Assembly: GCA_903844815.1 (NCBI GenBank)
Contig: CAIMVD010000178.1
Span: 1-35,105, forward strand
Direction: 5' to 3'
DNA: 35,105 nt
DNA from: an uncultured Bacteroidota bacterium
Lineage (GTDB): Bacteria; Bacteroidota; Bacteroidia; Bacteroidales; VadinHA17
Part shown: positions 27,556 through 35,105 of the stretch, in pieces
Layout: every line of letters begins with the position of its first letter
How positions within the stretch are numbered: the stretch's first letter is position 1
Translations under genes and position numbers: made by a program
Notes under the pieces: generated by a model
The model's input: the letters and a program-made list of their open reading frames with translations, nothing else
Told to the model about the DNA's origin: nothing
Database searches by the model: none

Positions 27556-28785
27556 ATGGAACAATCGAAATTCAAAGTTTACCGTATCAGGTGGATAATG
27601 CTGACAATTTATATGCTGATGGTTGCAGCGAATCAGTGTCTGTGGATTACTTTTGCTCCCATAACCGGTGACGCCACAAAATATTATGGTGTTACTGACC
27701 TTCAGATAGGCATACTTTCGATGTGTTTCATGATTGTCTTTATAGCAGTATCGATTCCTGCATCATGGATAATTGACAAATATGGTATTCGTGCCGGTGT
27801 TGGCACTGGTGCAGTTTTCACCGGAATTTTCGGCTTGCTCCGGGGATTTGCAGGAACGGATTACAATCTTCTTCTTTTAGCGCAGATTGGCATTGCGATA
27901 GGGCAGCCATTTATTCTGAATGCAATTACGAAACTGGCAGCAAGATGGTTCCCGATTGAAGAAAGAGCTACTGCAGCCGGACTGGGCACTCTGTCGATGT
28001 ACATTGGTATCCTTGCAGGTATGACGCTCACCCCGTATCTGATCCTGAAGACCGGAATAGGCGGAATGCTTTATATTTATGGAATATTTTCGGTTGTCAT
28101 TGCCGCCTTATTCCTGATACTTATAAAAGAGGGTCCTCCCACCGCTCCATGCCGTCCTGATCAGGAAGAACGATCACTGGTTTATGACGGACTGAAGCAG
28201 ACCCTTCGTACAAGGGATTTTATCTGGCTGATGTTAATCTTCTTTATAGGACTCGGGGTTTTCAACAGTGTTACAACCTGGATCGAGGATATTTTGAGGC
28301 CCAGAGGGTTTTCAGCTACCCAGGCAGGTATAACCGGAGGCCTGATGATAGTCGGGGGCGTAATAGGAGCACTAATAATCCCTTTGCTTTCCGACCGTTA
28401 CAAAAAAAGGACACCATTTATTATTATTGCACTTGTTGGTGCCACTCTGGGGCTTACAGGTATCACATTTGCAACTAACTACTGGTTGCTGCTTGGCTCG
28501 GGAATGGTACTGGGCTTTTTCCTTCTTAGTTCCGGCCCAATAGGTTTTCAGTACGGTGCTGAAATTACCTACCCTGCTTCGGAAGGCACTTCAAATGGAA
28601 TGCTTTTGCTGGTAGGTCAGATCTCCGGAATAGCTTTCATTTTCGGAATGGATAGTTTTAAATCTTCGGTTACCGGGTCCATGACAAGATCATTGGTAAT
28701 ATTAATAGGGCTGATGGTTTTAAGCATTCTGATGGCGTTGCGTCTTAAGGACTCAACTTTCCTGGCTGAAGAAAAAGCTCAATAA
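27556..28785 (+). CDS. MFS transporter
   Basis: A 409-residue, 12-helix major facilitator. The loop 2-3 motif appears as WIIDKYGIRAG, and the repeat after helix 8 as LLSDRYKKRTP. Helix 4-5 contains GQPFILNAITKLAARWFP followed by EERATAAGLG, a pattern I associate with the FLVCR-like branch of the superfamily. The substrate cannot be assigned. It is the second gene of the + strand unit after the TrmH-family gene and converges on the FAD-protein gene. Confidence 0.88.
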   Translation: MEQSKFKVYRIRWIMLTIYMLMVAANQCLWITFAPITGDATKYYGVTDLQIGILSMCFMIVFIAVSIPASWIIDKYGIRAGVGTGAVFTGIFGLLRGFAGTDYNLLLLAQIGIAIGQPFILNAITKLAARWFPIEERATAAGLGTLSMYIGILAGMTLTPYLILKTGIGGMLYIYGIFSVVIAALFLILIKEGPPTAPCRPDQEERSLVYDGLKQTLRTRDFIWLMLIFFIGLGVFNSVTTWIEDILRPRGFSATQAGITGGLMIVGGVIGALIIPLLSDRYKKRTPFIIIALVGATLGLTGITFATNYWLLLGSGMVLGFFLLSSGPIGFQYGAEITYPASEGTSNGMLLLVGQISGIAFIFGMDSFKSSVTGSMTRSLVILIGLMVLSILMALRLKDSTFLAEEKAQ

Positions 28786-28830
28786 GCGGGAAGTAGTCAA
28801 AAAAAATCTGAAGAGGCTATCATTCAGAAT

Positions 28831-30387
28831 TCAGAATGTCATTTCTCTGGCTATAGCTTCGGCTGTCCGCATCCCATCGACCGCTGAAGAGACTATTCCA
28901 CCGGAATAACCGGAGCCCTCTCCTACCGGATATAATCCTCTGACGTTTATGTGATGAAGCTTTTCCGGATCGCGGGGTATCCTAATCGGAGACGATGTCC
29001 TCGACTCAACCCCCAGAACAACTGCTTCATTAGTAAGAAATCCTTTCATCAGGTGTCCGAATAACCTGAAACCATCCCTGAGTGGACGGCCAATCGATTT
29101 GGGAAGCCAGCTGTGAAGAGGAGATGATGTTACTCCCGGGAAATATGAGACTTTCGGTAACGATGATGAAGACTCGCCCGAAACAAAATCGGCAAGCCGC
29201 TGTGCAGGAGCATGTTGCGTATGGCCTCCGTTTTTCCAGGCATCGCGTTCCATCTCTTTCTGGAATTCAATACCTGCCATTATTCCTGACTTACTGTATT
29301 TTGCCAGGTCTTCGGGCCTTACCTCCACAACAATTCCGGAATTGGCATAAGGAGAGTTCCTCCCCGACGGGGACATGCCGTTTACAACTACCTCCTCCTG
29401 TCCTGTGGCAGAAGGAACAATGAATCCGCCAGGACACATGCAGAATGAATAAACACCTCTGCCATCGACCTGTTTTGCAAGGCTATACGATGCTGCTGGA
29501 AGAGAATCTCCCCTTGAAGCGCCGTGATACTGGATTTGATCGATTAGCTCCTGGGGATGCTCAACCCTAACACCCATCGCAAATGATTTCATTTCAAGAT
29601 CAATACCACGTGTGAGGCAGATCTCATAAATGTCTCTTGCCGAATGGCCGGTGGCCAGGATGACATATGGGCTCATATATTTTTCACCGCCCAATGTAAC
29701 GACTCCCTTAACCGAACCACCCTCAACTATTATATCGGTAACTCTCTTTTCAAGAATAAAAAGGCCTCCCGCTTCAAGAATTGTGGCTCTGATCCGTGAT
29801 ATTATACCAGGAAGCTTATCAGTACCAAGATGAGGATGAGCCTCATACATTATGTTCTCATTTGCTCCGTTAAGACATAGCAATTCAAGTACCCTTGTAT
29901 TGTCGCCACGTTTTTTTGACCGGGTATATAGTTTTCCGTCGGAATAGGTTCCTGCTCCTCCCTCGCCGAAACAATAATTACTATCGTCGTTGACAATCTG
30001 TTCCCTGCTTATCCTGGCAATATCCACCTTACGGGAAGAAACATCACGTCCTCGCTCAATAATGACCGGACGCAACCCCAGTTCGATCAGACGGAGAGCT
30101 GCAAAAAGGCCGGCAGGACCAGCACCAACGATAATAACCTCTTTTTTATTCGAAACATCCTGTTGACCGAAGGGCTTGATCAAAGTTGCAGGCTCCTCTC
30201 CTGTGATCACTTCCACAGAAAGGTTCACTCTTATGGTTTTCTTTCGGGCGTCAACCGATCGTTTAACTACTCTCACAGATGATACTGATGAAAGGTCGAC
30301 CCCTGCAAGGGTCGCCGCAATCTTCTTGACTGAATCATCATCGGCTGCCGCTTTGGGAGCCAGGTTTATCTGAACTTGTTTTATCAT
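28831..30387 (-). CDS. FAD-dependent dehydrogenase-like protein (COG2509 type)
   Basis: A 518-residue flavoprotein. An N-terminal domain of about 80 residues precedes the FAD-binding Rossmann motif VIIVGAGPAGLFAALRL (about 85-102). Further family segments are NYCFGEGGAGTYSDGKLYTR, SFAMGVRVEHPQ, FCMCPGGFIVPSA, and the C-terminal GLYPVGEGSGYSGGIVSSAVDG, which closes over the flavin. It is a conserved, uncharacterised family; the electron donor and substrate are unknown. It starts 2 bp after the porT stop, so it is the last gene of the ubiE-porT operon. Confidence 0.87.
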   Translation of the reverse strand: MIKQVQINLAPKAAADDDSVKKIAATLAGVDLSSVSSVRVVKRSVDARKKTIRVNLSVEVITGEEPATLIKPFGQQDVSNKKEVIIVGAGPAGLFAALRLIELGLRPVIIERGRDVSSRKVDIARISREQIVNDDSNYCFGEGGAGTYSDGKLYTRSKKRGDNTRVLELLCLNGANENIMYEAHPHLGTDKLPGIISRIRATILEAGGLFILEKRVTDIIVEGGSVKGVVTLGGEKYMSPYVILATGHSARDIYEICLTRGIDLEMKSFAMGVRVEHPQELIDQIQYHGASRGDSLPAASYSLAKQVDGRGVYSFCMCPGGFIVPSATGQEEVVVNGMSPSGRNSPYANSGIVVEVRPEDLAKYSKSGIMAGIEFQKEMERDAWKNGGHTQHAPAQRLADFVSGESSSSLPKVSYFPGVTSSPLHSWLPKSIGRPLRDGFRLFGHLMKGFLTNEAVVLGVESRTSSPIRIPRDPEKLHHINVRGLYPVGEGSGYSGGIVSSAVDGMRTAEAIAREMTF

Positions 30388-30389
30388 AA

Positions 30390-31124
30390 TTATTCAAAAT
30401 GAAAAGCCAGTATCCAGATCTGCGAAGTCATCCTTTCAATGGCGTTGTAATACTGCTCGTAATTAGTTACTGATTCTTTTACCAGGACGTCACTAAAACC
30501 TCTCGACATCTTCACTTCTATCGAGAGCTTGAAATAAGTAAGATAAAAGTCAAATCCCGCTCCTGCTTCGTAATAGAGGTCAGGCCTCACCAGGCGTATG
30601 TAAACAGGCTTTTCGGAATCGAATTCCTTTTTCCCCGCAAGGTCGTACCTGAAATTAAATCCACCAATGACATAAGGGCGGATATTATTAAGTCTGTCTC
30701 CCTTGAGTTTAAGCAAAAGAGGAAATTCCAGGAATGAGGATTCAAGTCTTTGCTCACCAAACAAATAATCAGGCGAACTGACAGGTTTGGTCAGATCATA
30801 ATAACTTATAACTCTCTGACCAAAGGATACCCCCGGCAGAAATCTTAAATCGAAGTATTTTGCCGGCTTTAAATTTGTAACAATCTGAATATTGATTCCC
30901 GGATTAAGGGTTGTTAGTTCAGGTCTGATATGATTGGATGCAAAAAAGGCCTGATTTGGCGTAATATTAAAATCCATTGTATTAAAGCCCAGGCTGAATC
31001 CGAAATGGAAAAATTTATCATCGTACCACGACTGGTTCTTTGGCTTCTGCTTCTGCCCCGAGAGCGGGAGACTCAAAAACAGCAACAGTAGCGGTAATAA
31101 AGTATATAAAGTTCTTCTTTTCAA
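30390..31124 (-). CDS. porT: PorT-family outer membrane protein of type IX secretion
   Basis: A 244-residue predicted outer-membrane beta-barrel with signal peptide (about 1-23, ending LSGQ). The first barrel strand is FFHFGFSLGFNTMDF, and the last, QIWILAFHFE, ends the protein. PorT is needed for type IX secretion in Porphyromonas gingivalis, where it likewise lies next to ubiE. The assignment combines sequence features and this synteny. It follows ubiE after 64 bp and precedes the FAD-protein gene by 2 bp. The other T9SS components are not in the window. Confidence 0.88.
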   Translation of the reverse strand: MKRRTLYTLLPLLLLFLSLPLSGQKQKPKNQSWYDDKFFHFGFSLGFNTMDFNITPNQAFFASNHIRPELTTLNPGINIQIVTNLKPAKYFDLRFLPGVSFGQRVISYYDLTKPVSSPDYLFGEQRLESSFLEFPLLLKLKGDRLNNIRPYVIGGFNFRYDLAGKKEFDSEKPVYIRLVRPDLYYEAGAGFDFYLTYFKLSIEVKMSRGFSDVLVKESVTNYEQYYNAIERMTSQIWILAFHFE

Positions 31125-31188
31125 CTCCTGTGAATTAAATATTCAACATTCTAAGGTAATAAACTGAAGTAGGTACTAATTATTGCGC

Positions 31189-31914
31189 TTATTCTTTAAT
31201 ACCGGTATAAATGCTTGCCACTCCTCCGGTAAGCTTAACCTGTTTTGTCGCTTTAAAGCCTGCATTGCCAAGGAGTTTAAGAAATTCCTCATTGTCGGGG
31301 AAGTTCATCACCGATTCGGGAAGATAAGTGTAAGCCGATTTGTCTTTTGAGAATAAACGTCCGAAGAGTGGCAGTATTCTGCTGAAATAAAAATTATATA
31401 CAGGTCTGAAAGGAAAGGACTGGGGTTTTGAGAATTCAAGGACCATAATCATTCCTCCAGCCCTCATTACGCGCCTCATCTCTGTGAGCCCCTTAAGCGG
31501 ATCTGCAAAATTCCTGACCCCGAAAGCAACCATTGCAACATCATAAACATTATCGCCGAATGGAAGATTTTCAGAGTCCCCTTCAATAAGTTCAATTTTA
31601 TCGGCATAACCTTTCTTAAGAACCTTTTGCCTTCCGATTTCAAGCATATTGGCTGAGATGTCGATACCGGTTATTTTTGAAGGATTGTAACCCATGGCGG
31701 TAATTGCCAGATCACCTGTACCTGTCGCCACGTCGAGTATGACAGGGTTTTTATATGCCTTGAAAATTGTCCTAATAGCTCTTTTTCTCCATAGCCGGTC
31801 GATACCGAACGATAAAAAATGGTTCAGGAAATCATATCTCCACGCGATAGAATTGAACATCGACCTCACCGCGGCTTTCTTATCACTTATATTGTTTTCA
31901 GGCTGGTTTTCCAT
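31189..31914 (-). CDS. ubiE: Menaquinone biosynthesis methyltransferase
   Basis: A 241-residue class I SAM methyltransferase that C-methylates demethylmenaquinone in the last step of menaquinone synthesis. The family signature RYDFLNHFLSFGIDRLWR is at 26-43. The SAM-binding motif ILDVATGTGDLAI begins at about 59. EFSKPQSFPF and the ESVMNFPDNEEFLKLL segment also match UbiE/MenG. As Bacteroidota use menaquinone, the MenG reaction is expected. It is the first gene of the operon with porT; a -7 box lies 15 bp upstream of its ATG. Confidence 0.94.
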   Translation of the reverse strand: MENQPENNISDKKAAVRSMFNSIAWRYDFLNHFLSFGIDRLWRKRAIRTIFKAYKNPVILDVATGTGDLAITAMGYNPSKITGIDISANMLEIGRQKVLKKGYADKIELIEGDSENLPFGDNVYDVAMVAFGVRNFADPLKGLTEMRRVMRAGGMIMVLEFSKPQSFPFRPVYNFYFSRILPLFGRLFSKDKSAYTYLPESVMNFPDNEEFLKLLGNAGFKATKQVKLTGGVASIYTGIKE

Positions 31915-31928
31915 GGCAGAATAAAAGG

Positions 31929-31936
31929 CAAAGATA
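31929..31936 (-). promoter_or_regulatory. Candidate -7 box for ubiE-porT operon
   Basis: Minus-strand TATCTTTG matches TAnnTTTG. Transcription would start almost at the ATG of ubiE, giving a very short leader. No -33 TTG at the usual distance. Confidence 0.4.
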
Positions 31937-31976
31937 GAATTATTGGCAATAAACCGGCAGGAGTGTTGAAAATAAC

Positions 31977-32009
31977 GGATTGCGGATTGCGGATTGCGGA
32001 TTGCGGATT
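31977..32009. repeat. 7-bp tandem repeat (GGATTGC)x4.7
   Basis: Four perfect GGATTGC units from 31977 plus GGATT. It lies between the divergent ubiE and short-chain dehydrogenase genes, about 70 bp upstream of the latter's ATG. It is a likely slippage site close to both promoters. Confidence 0.9.
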
Positions 32010-32051
32010 TGTTGTGGCAGCCTATATTTTAAATACTTCCCGAATTATTCC

Positions 32052-32059
32052 TATTTTTG
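32052..32059 (+). promoter_or_regulatory. Candidate -7 box for the SDR gene
   Basis: TATTTTTG matches TAnnTTTG, 22 bp upstream of the ATG at 32082. No clear -33 element. Confidence 0.45.
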
Positions 32060-32081
32060 TCGAAATATCATAACTCTCAGA

Positions 32082-32843
32082 ATGAATAAAACAATTTTGA
32101 TCACAGGAGCTACTTCCGGTTTCGGGAAGGCCATTGCCTTGCGCTTTGCAGGTAACGGATATAACATTATTATTACAGGAAGAAGGAAGGAGAGGCTTGA
32201 TGAACTTGAGAAGGAACTTCTTGAATTCGAAAATACAAAAGTACTCGCACTCAATTTTGATGTCAGGAATAAAGAAGAGGTCATTTCAGCAATTGAAAGC
32301 CTGCCCGATGAATGGAAAGCGATTGATATACTTATTAACAATGCAGGCCTGGCAGCCGGACTCAGCCATATCGATAACGGCCTTGTCGACGACTGGGAAA
32401 GGATGATTGACACTAACATAAAAGGACTGCTCTATGTTACAAGGGAAGTGGCTCCACTGATGGTGGCACGGAATAGCGGACATATTTTCAACATTGGATC
32501 GATAGCCGGAAAGGAGAATTATGAAAACGGAAATGTTTATTGTGCATCGAAAGCAGCCGTAGACTCTCTTTCACGATCGATGCGTATCGACCTGGTCAGG
32601 AATAATATCAAGGTAACCCATATTGCTCCGGGAATGGCCGAAACCGAATTTTCACTTGTAAGGTTCCATGGTGATGCCGAAAAAGCCGGAAATGTTTATA
32701 ACGGTATTGATGCACTTAAAGCTGAGGATATAGCCGATGTAATTTATTTCTGTGCCACCCTTCCGGCCCATGTTTGTATTAACGATCTGGTAATAACGCC
32801 TACGCAGCAAGCGAATGTGACAACCAGTTACAGGAGAGTGTAA
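32082..32843 (+). CDS. Short-chain dehydrogenase/reductase (YdfG-like)
   Basis: A classical SDR of 253 residues. The cofactor motif is TGATSGFG (9-16 region), followed by an Arg pair (GRRKER) that favours NADP. NNAG is at 86-89. The catalytic Ser140 (FNIGS) and Tyr153/Lys157 (YCASK) are present. The C-terminal VIYFCATLPAHVCINDLVITP resembles YdfG, which oxidises serine and 3-hydroxy acids, so that substrate class is likely. The ATG at 32082 begins directly at the Rossmann fold. An upstream in-frame extension would translate the 7-bp repeat and is rejected. Confidence 0.92.
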   Translation: MNKTILITGATSGFGKAIALRFAGNGYNIIITGRRKERLDELEKELLEFENTKVLALNFDVRNKEEVISAIESLPDEWKAIDILINNAGLAAGLSHIDNGLVDDWERMIDTNIKGLLYVTREVAPLMVARNSGHIFNIGSIAGKENYENGNVYCASKAAVDSLSRSMRIDLVRNNIKVTHIAPGMAETEFSLVRFHGDAEKAGNVYNGIDALKAEDIADVIYFCATLPAHVCINDLVITPTQQANVTTSYRRV

Positions 32844-32850
32844 TCCAAAA

Positions 32851-32858
32851 TATTTTTG
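32851..32858 (+). promoter_or_regulatory. Candidate -7 box for the toxin-antitoxin pair
   Basis: TATTTTTG matches TAnnTTTG and lies 56 bp upstream of the antitoxin ATG, directly after the SDR stop. No -33 TTG at the expected spacing. Confidence 0.4.
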
Positions 32859-32914
32859 ATAATAAAAGTTTCTGGATCTAATCCATCAAAATATAACGGC
32901 AAATATTAAATAAC

Positions 32915-33148
32915 ATGAAGCTACAAGTTATCAAGGATACAAAGGGTAAAGCGACGGGTGTTTTTATTCCAATCAGGGACTGGAAGGAGCTTAAGAAAAA
33001 GTACAAAGGATTAGAAGTACTGGAATATGAGGAACCTACCAAAGAACAAATTTTAAATGAATTAAAAGAGGCTGTTGTTGAACTGAGTTTGATTGAACAA
33101 GGTAAATTGAAAGCAAGACCGGCTAAAGAACTCCTGGATGAACTATAA
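32915..33148 (+). CDS. Putative antitoxin
   Basis: A 77-residue acidic/basic mixed protein. The N-terminus is a short beta-type segment (KLQVIKDTKGKATGVFIPI) followed by helices rich in Glu and Lys. The C-terminal KARPAKELLDEL helix could wrap the toxin. It is not a textbook RelB, Phd or HigA: no helix-turn-helix is obvious. The antitoxin role is inferred from size and from the 11-bp overlap with the downstream RelE-like gene. Confidence 0.72.
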   Translation: MKLQVIKDTKGKATGVFIPIRDWKELKKKYKGLEVLEYEEPTKEQILNELKEAVVELSLIEQGKLKARPAKELLDEL

Positions 33149-33464
33149 AGTTACATCTATACCGCTCTTTGATAAACAGGCTAAACGTTTGGCTAAGAAA
33201 TACCCTTCTTTGAAAAACGATTTAGCCGAACTCGTTGATAATCTCACATCGGACCCAACACAAGGTATTAAACTTGGCAATAATTTCTTCAAAGTACGTA
33301 TGACTATTGCGAGCAAAGGAAAAGGGAAATCGGGTGGTGAAAGAGTAATTACTTTTGTTAAAATTATGCAAACTACTGTATATCTGACCTCTATTTACGA
33401 CAAATCTGAAAAAGCAACCATTACGGACAGCGAATTGGAACAAATCTTTAAGCTGATTCCTTAA
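33138..33464 (+). CDS. RelE/ParE-family toxin
   Basis: A 108-residue protein of the RelE/ParE fold. The N-terminal FDKQAKRLAKKYPSLKNDLAELVDNL helices lead into a sheet with FFKVRMTIASKGKGKSGGERVITFV and VYLTSIYDKSE. Conserved basic residues in the KVRM and GGERV strands and a Tyr near the end fit an mRNA interferase, but a gyrase-poison (ParE) activity cannot be excluded. Its start lies inside the antitoxin gene (11-bp overlap), so the two are translated together. The reading frame is intact. Confidence 0.82.
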   Translation: MNYKVTSIPLFDKQAKRLAKKYPSLKNDLAELVDNLTSDPTQGIKLGNNFFKVRMTIASKGKGKSGGERVITFVKIMQTTVYLTSIYDKSEKATITDSELEQIFKLIP

Positions 33465-33502
33465 GTAGGAAACCAATATTTGTGATAGGTGTTGTAACAA
33501 TT

Positions 33503-34252
33503 TTACAAGTATTCCACAAACCCCTGCTCCTTCAAAACCTTCAGGAATTCGCCTGAGAAAAAAATATTGTCGGCCTTACTGTACCTTACATCGGTAAAGA
33601 CCTGAGCAAGGGTTTCCTTATTATTTTCTTTTATAAATTTATTCGTGTCTGCCCTCTTTTCCTTTTCAGAATAGTAACAGTTTATATCACCGTCAGTATA
33701 ATCGGCATACTTTTCATCATGAACAACTGCTTTCAAAGGAAGCCGGTCAACCTGTTCGGGGTGCTCAGCCGGCCATCCCAGAGTGATTGTGGTAACTGGC
33801 ACAACTCCATGAGGGATATCTAACGCCTTAATAATTTTACCTGCATTATAGGTTGTTGTTCCCAGATAACAGATCCCAAGTCCTTCCGACTCTGCTGCAA
33901 TGCAAAAAGTCTGTGCAACAAGCAAAGCATCGATTGCTGCGGTAAAAAAGGATAGAAAATTGTCATATCCAGGTTCAGCCTTTCTCAGCCGGCACCACTT
34001 GTTAAACCTGTTGAAGTCGGCACAGAATGTTAGTACTACCGGTGCTTCAGTTATCATTTTCTGGTTAAAATGAAACGGGGCCAGTTCCTTTTTCATCGCC
34101 TCAGTCCTTGTAATAATAATACTGTAAACCTGCATATTCCCGGTTGTGGAGGCCCTGCAGCTTTTCTCAAGAAGTTCATCTAAAAGGCTGTTATCAACTG
34201 GTTCGTCAGCATATTTCCTGATAGTCCTGCGATTAGAGAAGATATCTCCCAT
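33503..34252 (-). CDS. Nitroreductase-family flavoprotein (NfsA/FRP-like)
   Basis: A 249-residue FMN-dependent oxidoreductase. The N-terminal SNRRTIRKYADEPV binds FMN phosphate through the Arg pair. STTGNMQVYS is the expected Asn-x-Gln flavin site. AESEGLGICYLGTT and TLGWPAE complete the core. The C-terminal tail of about 60 residues past the core matches the NfsA/flavin-reductase group, which uses NADPH. The physiological substrate is unknown. It stands alone, divergent from the gene at the right edge. Confidence 0.9.
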   Translation of the reverse strand: MGDIFSNRRTIRKYADEPVDNSLLDELLEKSCRASTTGNMQVYSIIITRTEAMKKELAPFHFNQKMITEAPVVLTFCADFNRFNKWCRLRKAEPGYDNFLSFFTAAIDALLVAQTFCIAAESEGLGICYLGTTTYNAGKIIKALDIPHGVVPVTTITLGWPAEHPEQVDRLPLKAVVHDEKYADYTDGDINCYYSEKEKRADTNKFIKENNKETLAQVFTDVRYSKADNIFFSGEFLKVLKEQGFVEYL

Positions 34253-34379
34253 TCCGTTATGTTTATTTATTGTATAATATTACACAAAGTAAACAAAATA
34301 CCTGTTAATCTGCTGAGAGGTGGAAATGAATTTCATATCTTAGCGAATAACAAAATCGTAATAAGCTAAATCATTTATA

Positions 34380-35105
34380 ATGAAAAAAACTCTCTTTGTT
34401 CTATTTCTGATGGGATTAGTAAGTATATTTAATCCTGCTTTCGCACAGAAAAAAAAGGAGGCTTCTAAAGAGCCTGAAAAAAAGGAAGACGTACTAACCT
34501 CTTCAACCTTCAGCAGCCTTTCGTGGAGAAGTATTGGCCCTGCCTGGGCTTCGGGCCGGATATCAGACTTTGCAGTCAATCCGCTGAACCACTCAGAAAT
34601 ATATGTCGGAGTTTCCGCGGGCAACATCTGGAAAACCACAAATAACGGTACTACATGGACTCCTGTTTTTGATAAATATGGTGCATGGGCAATAGGCTGT
34701 CTGAAAATAGATCCTGAAAATCCGAACGTAATCTGGGCGGGTACAGGAGAAAACACCCATCAGCGTCAGCTGGGGTACGGCGACGGAGTTTACAAATCGG
34801 AAGACGGCGGAGCAAGCTGGAAGAATATGGGACTCAAGGAGTCGAGACAAATCGGGATGATCGCCATTGATCCCGGAAACACTGATATTGTTTATGTTGC
34901 CGCGGAAGGGTCTATTTGGGGTCCTGGTGGTGAAAGAGGCCTTTACAAGACAACCGACGGAGGAAAGAACTGGAATAAAGTCCTTAACGTAAGTGAGAAT
35001 ACAGGGATAAACAATGTCGTTATCGATCCCCGCAATTCCAATGTACTGTATGCCACTTCTGAACAGCGGAGGAGACACATATATACAAAGATTGCCGGAG
35101 GTCCG
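34380..35105 (+). CDS. Secreted BNR/sortilin-like beta-propeller protein (partial, runs off right edge)
   Basis: The first 242 codons of a larger gene, open to the window end. A signal peptide (about 1-23, ending AFAQ) precedes a Lys/Glu-rich linker and then Asp-box-type repeats: IWKTTNNGTTW, VYKSEDGGASW and LYKTTDGGKNW. These alternate with IDPENPNVIWAGTGE-like strands. This is the VPS10/sortilin-like propeller found in large (about 1000-residue) secreted Bacteroidota proteins often annotated as glycosyl hydrolases, although no catalytic site is visible here. Export is likely; whether a T9SS signal exists is unknown because the C-terminus is missing. Confidence 0.88.
   Translation, partial: MKKTLFVLFLMGLVSIFNPAFAQKKKEASKEPEKKEDVLTSSTFSSLSWRSIGPAWASGRISDFAVNPLNHSEIYVGVSAGNIWKTTNNGTTWTPVFDKYGAWAIGCLKIDPENPNVIWAGTGENTHQRQLGYGDGVYKSEDGGASWKNMGLKESRQIGMIAIDPGNTDIVYVAAEGSIWGPGGERGLYKTTDGGKNWNKVLNVSENTGINNVVIDPRNSNVLYATSEQRRRHIYTKIAGGP

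Noticed and set aside
28786-28830. Terminator between the convergent MFS and FAD-protein genes
   Set aside because: A near-palindrome around GAATTC is present, but it has mismatches and no T-tract in either direction.
31980-32081. 34-residue N-terminal extension of the SDR protein
   Set aside because: It is translated from the GGATTGC tandem repeat and AT-rich leader; the Rossmann fold starts at the ATG at 32082.
34285-34292. -7 box for the nitroreductase gene
   Set aside because: The minus strand reads TTACTTTG, one base off TAnnTTTG, with no -33 element; too weak to list.
34340-35078. Two minus-strand open frames at the right edge
   Set aside because: They oppose the BNR-repeat gene, whose signal peptide and repeats are unmistakable, and overlap each other.

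Overview
The window is a chromosomal segment of a member of the Bacteroidota, most likely class Bacteroidia. The evidence is a PorT homologue of the type IX secretion system next to ubiE, a TamL lipoprotein, an S46 dipeptidyl-peptidase, a DUF3467 gene behind rpoC, and promoter boxes of the form TAnnTTTG in place of the sigma-70 pattern. Nearly all genes are intact and most of the window is core genome. No rRNA, prophage, transposase or CRISPR array is visible.

Layout. 1-2149 (+): a G/C-run palindromic repeat, then two overlapping membrane-protein genes, the second an exosortase-like protein with an internal duplication. 2182-4347 (-): an S46 peptidase with a DPP11-type specificity residue. 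4399-4633: six copies of a REP-like palindrome with a 42-bp period. 4680-7585 (-): a tight four-gene operon, DUF2520 protein, KdsC-like phosphatase, UbiA-family prenyltransferase and Maf pyrophosphatase. 7685-21563 (-): the translation/transcription supercluster tRNA-Thr(UGU), tRNA-Tyr, tRNA-Gly, tRNA-Thr(GGU), tuf, tRNA-Trp, secE, nusG, rplK, rplA, rplJ, rplL, rpoB, rpoC, DUF3467 and a small exported protein. It has a good promoter at its head, a hairpin after tuf, a terminator-like hairpin between rplL and rpoB, and a terminator at the end.

21678-26682 (-): hpf, a XerC/D-type recombinase, rpsU, a ComEA-like helix-hairpin-helix protein and TamL. 26743-28785 (+): a TrmH-family rRNA methyltransferase, divergent from tamL, and an MFS transporter. 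28831-31914 (-): an operon of ubiE/menG, porT and a large FAD-dependent protein. 32082-33464 (+): a short-chain dehydrogenase and a RelE/ParE-type toxin-antitoxin pair. 33503-34252 (-): a nitroreductase. 34380 to the right edge (+): the start of a secreted BNR/sortilin-like repeat protein.

Functionally, the centre makes the translation and transcription machinery. The flanks serve the cell envelope: TamL and PorT in the outer membrane, the exosortase-like protein in the inner membrane, the S46 peptidase in the periplasm, and UbiA/UbiE lipid and quinone chemistry. The least ordinary items are the duplicated exosortase with its coupled membrane partner, the REP array whose core matches a tRNA-Thr anticodon arm, two different 7-bp tandem repeats, and the rplL-rpoB hairpin.
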